Below are positions 9,042 through 17,564 of a stretch of 64,000 nt of DNA, piece after piece. Positions within the stretch are counted from its first letter, which is position 1. Each line of letters begins with the position of its first letter. Source of the DNA: Flavobacterium terrisoli. GTDB lineage: Bacteria; Bacteroidota; Bacteroidia; Flavobacteriales; Flavobacteriaceae. The DNA lies in assembly GCF_030167905.1 (NCBI RefSeq), contig NZ_JARGNA010000007.1:20859-84858 (forward strand), written 5' to 3'. The notes under the pieces were generated by a model. That model did not search any database and was not told where the DNA came from. It saw only the letters and a list, made by a program, of their open reading frames with translations. The position numbers were made by a program, and so were the translations under genes.

Positions 9042-9428
9042 ATGGCAACTACAGTAAACAAAATCGGCATTTGGATGGATCATTCCATTGCGTATCTGAT
9101 GGAACACTCTAACAATCCGTTCGAAATTAAAACCATTGAATCTGATTTCACCCAACAGGAAAAAATAAACAGCCTGTTAGAAGGCGAAGCTAATTTACAC
9201 TCCAAAGAACAACAGCTTCAATCCAAGTACTACAAAAAGTTGATGGCTGTAGTAAAAAAATATAACGAAGTCATTCTTTTTGGTCCAACAGATGCTAAAG
9301 AAAGACTCTACAACGTGATTTCATCTGACAATCGTTTTGAAAACATCAATATCCAGATAAAGCAAACCGATAAAATGACTGCCAAGCAAAAGCATGATTT
9401 TGTCAAGGATTTTTTTGCTAATAAATAA
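9042..9428 (+). CDS. eRF1-domain-1/host-attachment-like small protein (copy 1)
   Basis: A 128-residue soluble protein. It begins KIGIWMDHSIAYLME, a beta-hairpin with a conserved Asp, and ends with a conserved block (KKLMAVVKKYNEVILFGPTD, SDNRFENINIQIKQTDKMT). The pattern resembles the RNase H-like eRF1 domain 1/host-attachment protein superfamily. A paralogue lies at 19722 in the same regulon, with the block YYNEVLLFGKS and IKQTDNMT conserved. Function is unknown; translation- or ribosome-related roles have been guessed for the superfamily. It is followed by the half-YciF gene after 18 bp. Confidence 0.72.
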   Translation: MATTVNKIGIWMDHSIAYLMEHSNNPFEIKTIESDFTQQEKINSLLEGEANLHSKEQQLQSKYYKKLMAVVKKYNEVILFGPTDAKERLYNVISSDNRFENINIQIKQTDKMTAKQKHDFVKDFFANK

Positions 9429-9446
9429 TCTAAAACTGAAAGGAAG

Positions 9447-9746
9447 ATGAAGAATAGAGTTTCTAATTATTTAATCAAGGTTTCCCACAACCAGATCAAA
9501 AGTATCACAGACAGAAAGGATTTTGCTGAAAATGTAGCCTTATGTGAGAAATCAATGATTGAGTTAAAAGAAATCTATTGGCACGAAAAAGAACTTTTGA
9601 TTGCCATTCCAATGCTAATCAGTAATGCAACCACTTTTGAATTAGTTGAAATGTTAACCGTTCATATCATTTACCTCAGAAAACACATACAACAATTGGA
9701 GCGAAAATTTCCTTTCATCAGCGAATTGGATAATCCGGAAAGATAA
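9447..9746 (+). CDS. Half-length YciF-like (DUF892) ferritin-like protein
   Basis: A 99-residue helical protein. Residues 30-90 (ELKEIYWHEKELLIAIPML, then ELVEMLTVHIIYLRKHIQQLERKF) match the first helical pair of the DUF892/YciF family, whose full members are about 160-170 residues. The second half, with the other putative iron ligands, is missing, so this is a shortened member or a dimer-forming half-bundle. YciF-type proteins are stress-induced, which agrees with its place in the 9042 operon under promoter site C. The family assignment is by eye. Confidence 0.65.
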   Translation: MKNRVSNYLIKVSHNQIKSITDRKDFAENVALCEKSMIELKEIYWHEKELLIAIPMLISNATTFELVEMLTVHIIYLRKHIQQLERKFPFISELDNPER

Positions 9747-9868
9747 TATAAAACATAATCAGAAAAACACCTTTGCGATTTCATAAAATATTTCAAAAAT
9801 ACCACTATGCATCGACGCAAAAAAGTTTGTTTTGGTTGGTTTAAATGAATGCGAAATCATTTGTTTAG

Positions 9869-9901
9869 AATCCTGTTGCAGCCATGCAACAGGATTTTTT
9901 T
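9869..9901 (+). terminator. Rho-independent terminator
   Basis: A perfect 12-bp stem (AATCCTGTTGCA with TGCAACAGGATT), loop gcca, followed by a T run. It could end the 9042 operon, or a short transcript starting near 9781 after the CACCTTTG at 9768-9775. The 221-bp stretch 9747-9967 holds nothing else recognisable except a 13-codon reading frame at 9807. Confidence 0.85.
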
Positions 9902-9912
9902 AATCCAAAATC

Positions 9913-9977
9913 TGTGAATAACACAAACTATAATAATAGTTGTATAACTCCTTAGCCAACTTTGTGATTGACCTTTG
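9913..9977 (+). promoter_or_regulatory. Shared-architecture promoter, site D (upstream of the OmpA gene)
   Basis: TGTGAATAAC is at 9913-9922, a perfect TATAAC at 9943-9948, and CCTTTG ends at 9977. Spacing is identical to sites A, C, E, F and G. The ATG of the OmpA-like gene is 27 nt downstream. Confidence 0.75.
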
Positions 9978-10003
9978 CTTCAAATAATTTAAACAATAGA
10001 GAT

Positions 10004-11458
10004 ATGAAAAAATTACTACTATTATGCATTTGCCTGGCATCAACATTTGCCACAAAAGCACAAACCGAGGACAAGAAATGGAACTTCGGACTTCATGGCG
10101 GATTAATCCAGTACCATGGTGATCTGGGCAGAGATTGGTACAAAACCGATAAAACAGCTTATGGTTTTGCCGGCATAACAGTATCCAGGTATTTATGGAA
10201 ATATTTGGATTTGAATTTTCTATATACCCGAGGAACCTTAGGTTATGATAGTGGCGTGACCGGTTTTAAAAGCGATTACAGTTCTGCCTCGATTAATTTA
10301 AGATTAAACCTTATCGGACCTGAATTTGCCGTTAGACCTTATGTATTTGGCGGTTGGGGCGGTATTCTTTTTGACAGACAGCTCAATTTCCACAAAGAAA
10401 AAATCGATACTACTTTTCCGGTAGCGGGTGGTGGTATTAACTTCAGGCTTACTCCTGTCATCTCACTTAATCTTCAGGAAACTTTTATGTTTACCAATAA
10501 TGACCGTAGAGATGGAGCTGTTGCCGGTAAAAAAGATGATTTCTTAATGCACATGGCTGGTTTGACTTTCAATTTTGGAGATAAAAAAGACGCCGACAAA
10601 GATGGTGTTTCTGATGGCAATGACAAATGTCCTGATACACCGGCTGGAGTAACCGTTGATAAAAAAGGTTGCCCTGTGGATAAAGACGGTGACGGTGTTG
10701 CCGATTACTTAGACACTTGTCCGGATGTAGCCGGAATTGTGTTATTGAATGGTTGTCCGGATAAAGACAATGATGGTGTAACCGATTTAAGTGACCGTTG
10801 CCCTGATACTAAAGGAACAGTAGCCTTAAAAGGTTGCCCTGATGCCGATGGTGATGGTGTAGCCGATTTGGATGATAAATGTCCTGACTCTCCTGCAGGA
10901 AGTAAAGTAGATGCCAATGGTTGTCCGATGGATGATGATAAAGATGGTGTGATGAATGACGTTGACCGTTGTCCAAATGCTTTTGGCCCGGCCAGTTTAA
11001 AAGGCTGTCCTGATACTGATGGTGATGGTGTCGCTGATTTAGATGACCGTTGTCCGAATACTAAAGGTACTTTTGAAAACAAAGGTTGCCCGGAAATAGC
11101 CAAACAGGATGCGGTAAGAATCACTTATATCGGAAGCAAGATTTTCTTTGAAAACGGCAGTGATAAATTGAAAGTAGCTTCTTTGTCTTTATTAGATGAA
11201 TTGGTAAAAATTCTAAACAAATACGAAGCAGCCAACCTTTTTATTGATGGTCACACGGATTACAATGGTTCAGAAGAATTCAATCAGGTATTGTCACAAA
11301 AACGTACCAATTCGGTAAGAGCGTATTTAATCAGCAAAGGGATTTCTGATAGCAGAGTGACCGCTACCGGATATGGTGAAACCAAACCAATTGCCGACAA
11401 CAAAACCGCTTTAGGCCGTGCCAAAAACAGAAGAGTTGAGTTGAGAACATCATACTAA
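10004..11458 (+). CDS. OmpA-family outer membrane protein with thrombospondin type 3 repeats
   Basis: A 484-residue protein with a signal peptide (MKKLLLLCICLASTFATKAQ), an N-terminal membrane beta-barrel of about 180 residues, and five to six calcium-binding TSP3 repeats (DADGDGVADLDDKCPDSPAG type, about residues 195-360). The C terminus is an OmpA peptidoglycan-binding domain (IFFENGSDKL, IDGHTDYNGSEEFN, LSQKRTNSVRAYL, RRVEL). It joins outer membrane and cell wall. I chose the ATG at 10004 because it opens the signal peptide and lies after the promoter; an in-frame TTG at 9968 falls inside the -7 region. It is a single-gene unit, closed by a terminator. Confidence 0.93.
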   Translation: MKKLLLLCICLASTFATKAQTEDKKWNFGLHGGLIQYHGDLGRDWYKTDKTAYGFAGITVSRYLWKYLDLNFLYTRGTLGYDSGVTGFKSDYSSASINLRLNLIGPEFAVRPYVFGGWGGILFDRQLNFHKEKIDTTFPVAGGGINFRLTPVISLNLQETFMFTNNDRRDGAVAGKKDDFLMHMAGLTFNFGDKKDADKDGVSDGNDKCPDTPAGVTVDKKGCPVDKDGDGVADYLDTCPDVAGIVLLNGCPDKDNDGVTDLSDRCPDTKGTVALKGCPDADGDGVADLDDKCPDSPAGSKVDANGCPMDDDKDGVMNDVDRCPNAFGPASLKGCPDTDGDGVADLDDRCPNTKGTFENKGCPEIAKQDAVRITYIGSKIFFENGSDKLKVASLSLLDELVKILNKYEAANLFIDGHTDYNGSEEFNQVLSQKRTNSVRAYLISKGISDSRVTATGYGETKPIADNKTALGRAKNRRVELRTSY

Positions 11459-11483
11459 ATAAACTTTTTAGTTCTACTATTTT

Positions 11484-11514
11484 AAAGGCTGCCTCCAACA
11501 GGGCGGCCTTTTTT
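11484..11514 (+). terminator. Rho-independent terminator after the OmpA gene
   Basis: An AAGGCTGCCT stem pairs with AGGGCGGCCTT (one G-T pair) around a short loop and is followed by six T. Confidence 0.85.
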
Positions 11515-11548
11515 AAACATAACCTGTTGAAATACAAACCAATGAAAG

Positions 11549-11613
11549 TGTGAATAATATAACTAATAGCAAGATTAATATAACAAACTTCCGGTCTAAT
11601 TGAAGGAAATTTA
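11549..11613 (+). promoter_or_regulatory. Shared-architecture promoter, site E (eight-gene envelope operon)
   Basis: TGTGAATAAT lies at 11549-11558, a perfect TATAAC at 11579-11584 and AAATTTA ends at 11613 (A instead of the final G). It precedes the run of tightly spaced genes from 11685 to 18344. Confidence 0.7.
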
Positions 11614-11684
11614 TAACTATAAAAAAAATCCTTTTGCTAACCAAAATAGAAAAGGGAATTAACTAATTCTTAAAAACATACATC

Positions 11685-12008
11685 ATGAAAACAATGTCAA
11701 AAATTAGAATGGCTGTATTACTGGTAACACTGGCGATAACAGCTCCAGTCTTTTCAAATAATGGCCCAAATGAAAAAGCACCAATCACCAATACTGCAGA
11801 AGAAAAAGCTAAAGTAGACGCAATGGTAAAACGAATTAAAGAAATCAGGGATATGGATAAATCTGATCTCACCAGAGCCGAAAGAAAAGCACTTCGCAAA
11901 GAAGTTAAAGAAATTAAAACCGTTCTTAAAGACGGCGGCAATCGTGGCGTTTATCTTTCTGTAGGCGCTATTATCATCATTATCTTATTATTGATTTTAA
12001 TCTTATAA
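11685..12008 (+). CDS. Small exported protein with C-terminal membrane anchor
   Basis: A 107-residue protein with a signal peptide (residues 1-24, ending near VFSNN). A charged helical stretch follows (KAKVDAMVKRIKEIRDMDKSDL, then ERKALRKEVKEIKTVLK). A very hydrophobic C-terminal segment (about residues 88-107) ends the chain. It would sit in the periplasm anchored by its tail. I do not recognise a named function. It leads an operon of eight genes whose gaps are at most 18 bp, and promoter site E precedes it. Confidence 0.78.
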   Translation: MKTMSKIRMAVLLVTLAITAPVFSNNGPNEKAPITNTAEEKAKVDAMVKRIKEIRDMDKSDLTRAERKALRKEVKEIKTVLKDGGNRGVYLSVGAIIIIILLLILIL

Positions 12009-12023
12009 ATTGACTGTTCCAGC

Positions 12024-13067
12024 ATGATAAACGTAATCAAAGAAGGCATTGTTTTAGAAAAAACCGAATTAGGTTTTGAAATAGAAGGAGTACTCAACCC
12101 GGCGGTTATCAGGGATGGCAACCATATTCATATGTTTTACAGAGCTGTTGCCAAAGGAAATTATTCCTCCATTGGCTATTGCAAATTAAACAGTCATATG
12201 AGTGTTGAAGAACGCCTGGATGTGCCTGTTTTATTTCCTCAGTTTGATTATGAAAGTCATGGTCTGGAAGATCCCCGCATCGTAAAAATTGACCATTTAT
12301 TCTATTTAACCTATACCGCCTTTGATGGTGTAAATGCATTAGCGGCACTGGCTGTTTCAACCGATTTGATTAATTGGGAAAAGAAAGGGCTTATTGTGCC
12401 GCAAATTGCATTTAAAGAATTTTACCGACTGGCGCAAACCAAAGGGAAAATCAATGAAAAATACCATCGGTATAACGAACACGAGAGTATCCGGGAGAAA
12501 AAAGGAAAACTGGTATTTGTATGGGACAAAAATGTGATTCCTTTCCCGAGAAGAATCAATGGAAAATTACATTTTCTGCACCGAATCAAACCCGATATCC
12601 AAATAGTAATTGTGGATGAGTTGGAAAATCTTACCGTTGAATTTTGGCAGAATTACTTTCTCCAATTTAATGACAATATCGTTTTGGCTTCCAAACACAA
12701 ACACGAAATCAGTTACCTCGGCGGAGGCTGCCCTCCTATTGAAACCGAACAAGGCTGGCTGGTCATTTACCACAGCGTTTATGATACCGTAAAAGGATAT
12801 GTGTATTGTGCCTGCGTAGCTCTGTTAGACCTAGGCAATCCAAAGAAAGAAATTGCCCGATTACCTTATCCGCTTTTCAAACCCGAACATGATTGGGAAC
12901 TAAAAGGCGAAGTCAATAATGTTTGCTTTCCCACCGGTACAGTTACTGAAAATGACACTTTATATGTCTATTATGGTGCCGCCGATAAAAGAATCGCCTG
13001 TGCTTCGATGAGCTTATCTGAACTATTAAAAGAATTAATCTTAAACAGTATTCCCAATGAAAAATAG
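12024..13067 (+). CDS. GH130-type glycosidase/phosphorylase
   Basis: A 347-residue five-bladed beta-propeller enzyme. The phrases LNPAVIRDGNHIHMFYRA, GLEDPRIVKIDHLFYLTYTAFDG, LGGGCPPIETEQGWLVIYHSV and VYYGAADKRIACAS are those of glycoside hydrolase family 130, which acts on beta-mannosides, often by phosphorolysis. The Asp in DPRIV is the usual catalytic position. Substrate is unknown. The gene overlaps the next by 11 bp, so the enzyme is translationally coupled to a GT4 glycosyltransferase. This pairing suggests turnover and synthesis of one surface or storage mannan-like glycan, which is an inference. Confidence 0.87.
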   Translation: MINVIKEGIVLEKTELGFEIEGVLNPAVIRDGNHIHMFYRAVAKGNYSSIGYCKLNSHMSVEERLDVPVLFPQFDYESHGLEDPRIVKIDHLFYLTYTAFDGVNALAALAVSTDLINWEKKGLIVPQIAFKEFYRLAQTKGKINEKYHRYNEHESIREKKGKLVFVWDKNVIPFPRRINGKLHFLHRIKPDIQIVIVDELENLTVEFWQNYFLQFNDNIVLASKHKHEISYLGGGCPPIETEQGWLVIYHSVYDTVKGYVYCACVALLDLGNPKKEIARLPYPLFKPEHDWELKGEVNNVCFPTGTVTENDTLYVYYGAADKRIACASMSLSELLKELILNSIPNEK

Positions 13068-15378
13068 AAGCCTCAATACCAACTTTCCGGGAATCCTATG
13101 TGTTACCTCCTATCCGCCCAGAGAATGTGGCATTGCTACTTATTCTCAGGATTTGGTTAGCGCGTTAAAAAATAAATTTGGAAAATCATTCCAAATCAAC
13201 ATCTGTGCTTTGGAACATCAAAGTGATAAGCTTTTGTATCCAAAGGAAGTCAAATACATTTTAGCAACAGACAATACAGCATCTTATACTGAAATTGCCA
13301 AAAAAATCAATGAAAATCAAATGATCCAAATGGTCTTGGTACAACATGAGTTCGGGTTATTCAAAAACTATGAAGACCATTTTCTGAAGTTCTTAAAAGA
13401 ACTAAACAAACCCATCATAGTTGCTTTTCACACGGTTTTGCCAAAACCAAATGACAGCTTAAAACAATTGGTCAAAACAATCGAAACCATTGCACAATCT
13501 ATTATTGTGATGACCAAAACCTCTGCTGAAATTCTGGTCGAGGATTACGGAATGGAAAATACTCCAATTGAAATCATTCCACACGGAACGCATTTGGTTG
13601 AGCATTTGGACAAAGAAACCTTAAAAGAGAAACACCATTTGAGCGGTAGAACAGTATTGGCCACTTTCGGGTTGCTGAGCGCCGGAAAATGCATTGAGAC
13701 CAGTATTAGTGCCTTGCGCCTTATTGTTAAAAGATATCCTGATGTATTGTTTCTCGTAATTGGGAAAACACATCCCAATGTACTCAAAGAAGAAGGTGAA
13801 CGCTACCGCGATATGCTAAAGGATAAAACCGAAGCGCTTGATTTGCAATACAATGTCAAATTCATTAACCGATATTTATCGCTTACGGATTTACTTGAAT
13901 ATTTACAATTGACCGACATCTATCTCTTCACTTCCAAAGACCGAAATCAAGCTGTCAGCGGCACTTTTTCTTATGCTTTGAGCTGTGGCTGTCCCATCAT
14001 CTCTACACCTATTCCTCATGCCAATGAAGTATTGCAAGATGAAACCGGGATTATAGTAGATTTTGAAAACCCAAAACAACTCGCACGAAATGTCATTAAT
14101 TTGATTGAAGATAATGAATTGTGTTCAAGTATTTCGGCCAATGGAATTCACAAAATAGCCCCAACCGTTTGGGAAAACTCTGCTATTGCCCATGCATTAC
14201 TTTTTCAAAATATAGCTGATAACAAACTATCACTCACATACAAAATCCCTGAAATCAATCTGAATCACATTAAGAAAATGACAACCGATTTTGGCATGAT
14301 TCAGTTTTCCAATATCAACCAACCGGATATCGAATCGGGATATACTTTAGATGACAATGCACGGGCTTTAGTAGCGATGTGCCAACATTATGCCTTAAAA
14401 CAAGACGAAACTGATTTAGAATACATCCATCTTTATTTCAACTTTATCAAACAATGTTTGCAAGACGAGAATTACTTTCTGAATTATATAGATAGAAATA
14501 AAAAATTCACCAAACAAAACAGCGAAACCAATTTATCCGATTCCAATGGAAGAGCCATTTGGGCTTTAGGTTATCTGATTTCCCATAGCGATATATTGCC
14601 CAACGAATTGGTACAAGAAGCAAAAGTTATAATGAAGTCGGCGTTGTCTAATGTTTTAAATATTCATTCGCCCAGGGCTATGGCGTTTATCATAAAAGGG
14701 ATTTTTTACAGCAATACCAAGAACAACAAACCATCTAACTTGCTTCTGATTAAACATTTAGCCGATAAGTTGGTGCAAATGTACAAGCACGAAGCCAAAG
14801 AAAAATGGCAATGGTTTGAAAGTTATCTAACCTATGGCAACAGTATTTTATCCGAAGCGATGTTGTGTGCCTATTTGACATTGGGCACAACTATTTACAA
14901 AGAAATTGCCGTCATCTCCTTTGATTTTTTATTGTCTAAAATTTTTACTGAAGACAGTATAAAAGTCATTTCCAACAAAGGTTGGCTGAATAACAATGAG
15001 GAAACGCATGAAGAGAAAATCGGTGGCGAACAACCTATTGACGTTGCTTATACCATTATGGCATTAAGCAAATTCTATGATGCTTTCCACGATGAAGAAT
15101 ACGTATTGAAAATGAGAATTGCTTTCAATTGGTTTCTTGGTAAAAATCATTTGAACCAAATCATTTACAATCCTTGTACCGGCGGTTGTTATGATGGCTT
15201 AGAAGAAAATTATATCAATTTAAACCAAGGAGCAGAATCAACAGTAAGTTATTTAATGGCGCGTTTGACCATTGAACAGTATTTGAAAACCAAAGAAAAA
15301 AAAGACCTCAAATCGAGCAAATTGAAAACTATTCGTTATCCCAAAGCCAACAAAAAAAAGAATAATATATCACTTTAA
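13057..15378 (+). CDS. GT4 glycosyltransferase fused to an alpha-helical C-terminal domain
   Basis: A 773-residue two-part protein. Residues 10-390 are a GT-B fold of family GT4: CVTSYPPRECGIATYSQDL at the N terminus, the acceptor-side VLVQHEFGLF, and the donor-binding LFTSKDRNQAVSGTFSYALSCGCPIIST with its acidic motif. Residues 400-760 form a helical region (DDNARALVAMCQHY, SDSNGRAIWALGYL, GGEQPIDVAYTIMAL) that resembles an (alpha/alpha)6 toroid of the kind found in glycosidases and epimerases. It is cytosolic, with no membrane segment. It starts inside the last codons of the GH130 gene. The fusion may make and trim the same glycan. Confidence 0.85.
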   Translation: MKNRSLNTNFPGILCVTSYPPRECGIATYSQDLVSALKNKFGKSFQINICALEHQSDKLLYPKEVKYILATDNTASYTEIAKKINENQMIQMVLVQHEFGLFKNYEDHFLKFLKELNKPIIVAFHTVLPKPNDSLKQLVKTIETIAQSIIVMTKTSAEILVEDYGMENTPIEIIPHGTHLVEHLDKETLKEKHHLSGRTVLATFGLLSAGKCIETSISALRLIVKRYPDVLFLVIGKTHPNVLKEEGERYRDMLKDKTEALDLQYNVKFINRYLSLTDLLEYLQLTDIYLFTSKDRNQAVSGTFSYALSCGCPIISTPIPHANEVLQDETGIIVDFENPKQLARNVINLIEDNELCSSISANGIHKIAPTVWENSAIAHALLFQNIADNKLSLTYKIPEINLNHIKKMTTDFGMIQFSNINQPDIESGYTLDDNARALVAMCQHYALKQDETDLEYIHLYFNFIKQCLQDENYFLNYIDRNKKFTKQNSETNLSDSNGRAIWALGYLISHSDILPNELVQEAKVIMKSALSNVLNIHSPRAMAFIIKGIFYSNTKNNKPSNLLLIKHLADKLVQMYKHEAKEKWQWFESYLTYGNSILSEAMLCAYLTLGTTIYKEIAVISFDFLLSKIFTEDSIKVISNKGWLNNNEETHEEKIGGEQPIDVAYTIMALSKFYDAFHDEEYVLKMRIAFNWFLGKNHLNQIIYNPCTGGCYDGLEENYINLNQGAESTVSYLMARLTIEQYLKTKEKKDLKSSKLKTIRYPKANKKKNNISL

Positions 15379-15388
15379 ATCATAGAAA

Positions 15389-15538
15389 ATGACCTTCTCG
15401 AAAAAACACAAACCAACACCCAAAAAAACAGTAATGGTCAAAAATTCGACTATTGCTGATACCAGTAACAAATCGCCCTATTCAAAGCAGAATCTCAAAA
15501 AGAAATTCAATGAGTTTGGTGACAATGACTCATTATAA
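15389..15538 (+). CDS. Short basic protein of unknown function
   Basis: A 49-residue reading frame starts 10 bp after the GT4 stop and ends 18 bp before the Dps gene, so it fills the operon gap exactly. The product is Lys-rich (FSKKHKPTPKKTVMVKN near the N terminus, KQNLKKKF near the C terminus), hydrophilic and without membrane segment. Position and spacing support it as a real gene. It could bind nucleic acid, but there is no direct sign of function. Confidence 0.6.
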   Translation: MTFSKKHKPTPKKTVMVKNSTIADTSNKSPYSKQNLKKKFNEFGDNDSL

Positions 15539-15556
15539 AAAACTAAAATAAAACCC

Positions 15557-16036
15557 ATGATTACGACACCCAAAATAGGAATCTCTGAAGCCAATTTAAA
15601 GAAAAGTACTTTGCTTCTATCGACTGTATTAGCTGATGAAATGACTTTGTATATCAAGACCAGAAAATTCCATTGGAATATCGTGGGCAATAGCTTTATG
15701 GAATTACACAAGTTGTTCGAATCTCAATACAAGGAGTTTGAAGAAATCATCGATGAAGTAGCCGAAAGAATCAATAAGTTGGGAAGCAAAACCATTGGTA
15801 CCATGAAAGAGTTTTCAAAACTCACCCGATTGGTTGAACACGAAAACAAATACCCATTGCAAAAAGACATGATTCAGGAGCTTTTATCCGACAATGAAAC
15901 ACTTATTATGGAAATCAGAAAAGATATCGATACTTGTTCGGAAGAAAGCCATGACGCCGGTTCTGCCGATTTACTTACCAAAATTCTCCAACAACACGAA
16001 ACAATGGCTTGGGTTTTAAGACGTTATTTAAGCTAG
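15557..16036 (+). CDS. dps: Dps-family DNA-binding ferritin-like protein
   Basis: A 159-residue four-helix bundle of the usual Dps length. It has the ferroxidase residues at the dimer interface: His in TRKFHWNIVG, and Asp and Glu in EEIIDEVAERINKLG. Dps dodecamers oxidise and store iron with peroxide and protect DNA under starvation and oxidative stress. It lies inside the envelope operon, 18 bp after the small basic protein and 13 bp before mlaE. This ties iron and peroxide protection to the same stress signal as lipid transport. Confidence 0.92.
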   Translation: MITTPKIGISEANLKKSTLLLSTVLADEMTLYIKTRKFHWNIVGNSFMELHKLFESQYKEFEEIIDEVAERINKLGSKTIGTMKEFSKLTRLVEHENKYPLQKDMIQELLSDNETLIMEIRKDIDTCSEESHDAGSADLLTKILQQHETMAWVLRRYLS

Positions 16037-16049
16037 ACACTATAAATTT

Positions 16050-16808
16050 ATGTTTGCAGCACTAAAAAATATTTTTACTGATATAGGCCATATGACCTTG
16101 TTCACCACGAGATTTTTCAAAGAGGTATTTTCACCTCCTTTTCAAATCAACGAATTTATCAGACAATGCTATGTGGTTGGTTACAAGTCATTACCCTTAA
16201 TAACCATCACTGGGTTTATCATGGGCTTAGTACTCACTATACAATCGCGTCCGACCATGGCTAAGTTTGGCGCTGAGTCCTGGTTGCCCAGTATGGTTTC
16301 GCTTTCATTGATAAGGGAAATTGCTCCGGTAATTACCGCTCTTATCTGTGCCGGGAAAATTGCTTCGGGGATTGGAGCCGAATTGGGATCCATGAAAGTA
16401 ACCGAACAAATCGATGCAATGGAAGTATCAGCAGTCAATCCTTATAAATATCTGGTCGTAACCCGAATTTTAGCCACTACCCTGATGATTCCTATTTTGG
16501 TTATTTATGCTGATTTCATTGGGATTATTGGTGGTTATATTGGGTATAATGTTCATGGAGAAATGACAATGTACCGTTATTTTGTAGGGGTTTTTGAACA
16601 TCTGGAATTTTTAGATGTACTACCGGCTACAATTAAGACTTTCTTCTTCGGATTTTTCATTGGATTGATCGGGTGCTATAAAGGTTTTAATGCTTCCAGT
16701 GGAACAGCCAGTGTGGGTGTAGCGGCCAATTCTGCCGTGGTTACTGCATCGCTTTCAATATTTATTATTGATATGTTGGCCGTACAAATAACTGATTTAT
16801 TCTTCTAA
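16050..16808 (+). CDS. mlaE: MlaE-type lipid ABC transporter permease
   Basis: A 252-residue permease of the MlaE/YrbE family with five to six membrane segments and the signature ICAGKIASGIGAELGSMKVTEQIDAME, followed by NPYKYLVVTRILAT. With MlaF and MlaD it forms an inner-membrane complex that moves phospholipids between inner and outer membrane. The three genes are adjacent (2-bp and 16-bp gaps). No mlaA, mlaB or mlaC homologue is in the window. Confidence 0.94.
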   Translation: MFAALKNIFTDIGHMTLFTTRFFKEVFSPPFQINEFIRQCYVVGYKSLPLITITGFIMGLVLTIQSRPTMAKFGAESWLPSMVSLSLIREIAPVITALICAGKIASGIGAELGSMKVTEQIDAMEVSAVNPYKYLVVTRILATTLMIPILVIYADFIGIIGGYIGYNVHGEMTMYRYFVGVFEHLEFLDVLPATIKTFFFGFFIGLIGCYKGFNASSGTASVGVAANSAVVTASLSIFIIDMLAVQITDLFF

Positions 16809-16810
16809 CC

Positions 16811-17548
16811 ATGGAAAAGAACACACCAGTCATCGCGATTACTAATTTGCACAAAGCCTTTGGAGACAACGAAGTATTAAACGGTGTCAATATTACCGTG
16901 AGTAAAGGAGAAGACGTTGTAATACTCGGTCGATCCGGCACAGGTAAATCAGTGACCATTAAATGCCTGGTCGGATTAGAAAAAGCGGATGAAGGAGAAA
17001 TAAAAGTATTTGGCACTGATATTACAAAAGTAAATGACCGTGAACTGAATGAAATCAGAACACGAATTGGCTTTATGTTCCAAAACGGTGCGTTGTATGA
17101 CTCCATGTCGGTAAGGCAAAACCTAACGTTTACCTTAAAACATCACGAAAAGGATATCACCAAAGAAGATATTGAAACGCGGATTACGGAAGCTTTAGAC
17201 AATGTAGGGTTACTTGAAGCCATTGACAAAATGCCTTCGGAACTTTCCGGCGGTATGCGAAAAAGAATAGGCATGGCACGAACGTTAATCATCAAACCTG
17301 AAATCATCCTATATGATGAGCCAACTTCGGGTTTGGATACCATTACCGCCAGGGAAATCAGTGAATTGATGATTTCAGTACAGAAAAAATACAAAACCAC
17401 TTCGTTGGTGATCACCCATGATATGGCCTGTGCCAAACTCACCGGCAATCGGATTATGATCCTGAAAGACGGTGTGATTAATGCTGAAGGCACTTATGCC
17501 GAATTGGAAAAAAGCAAAGATCCTTGGGTAAAATCATTTTTTGTTTAA
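16811..17548 (+). CDS. mlaF: MlaF-type lipid ABC transporter ATPase
   Basis: A 245-residue ABC ATPase with Walker A GRSGTGKS (near residue 37), Q-loop FMFQNGALYDSM, signature LSGGMRKRIGMAR, Walker B IILYDEPTSGLD and switch His in VITHDM. It energises MlaE. The gene begins 2 bp after mlaE. Confidence 0.95.
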   Translation: MEKNTPVIAITNLHKAFGDNEVLNGVNITVSKGEDVVILGRSGTGKSVTIKCLVGLEKADEGEIKVFGTDITKVNDRELNEIRTRIGFMFQNGALYDSMSVRQNLTFTLKHHEKDITKEDIETRITEALDNVGLLEAIDKMPSELSGGMRKRIGMARTLIIKPEIILYDEPTSGLDTITAREISELMISVQKKYKTTSLVITHDMACAKLTGNRIMILKDGVINAEGTYAELEKSKDPWVKSFFV

Positions 17549-17564
17549 TTTAATAAAGAGAACC

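Noticed and set aside
9968..10003. A TTG start that would lengthen the OmpA protein by 12 residues
   Set aside because: It lies within the -7 promoter element and would precede the signal peptide.
10705..11124. A 139-codon open frame opposite the OmpA gene
   Set aside because: It is a shadow of the TSP3 repeats; the sense strand has domain matches, a signal peptide and a promoter.
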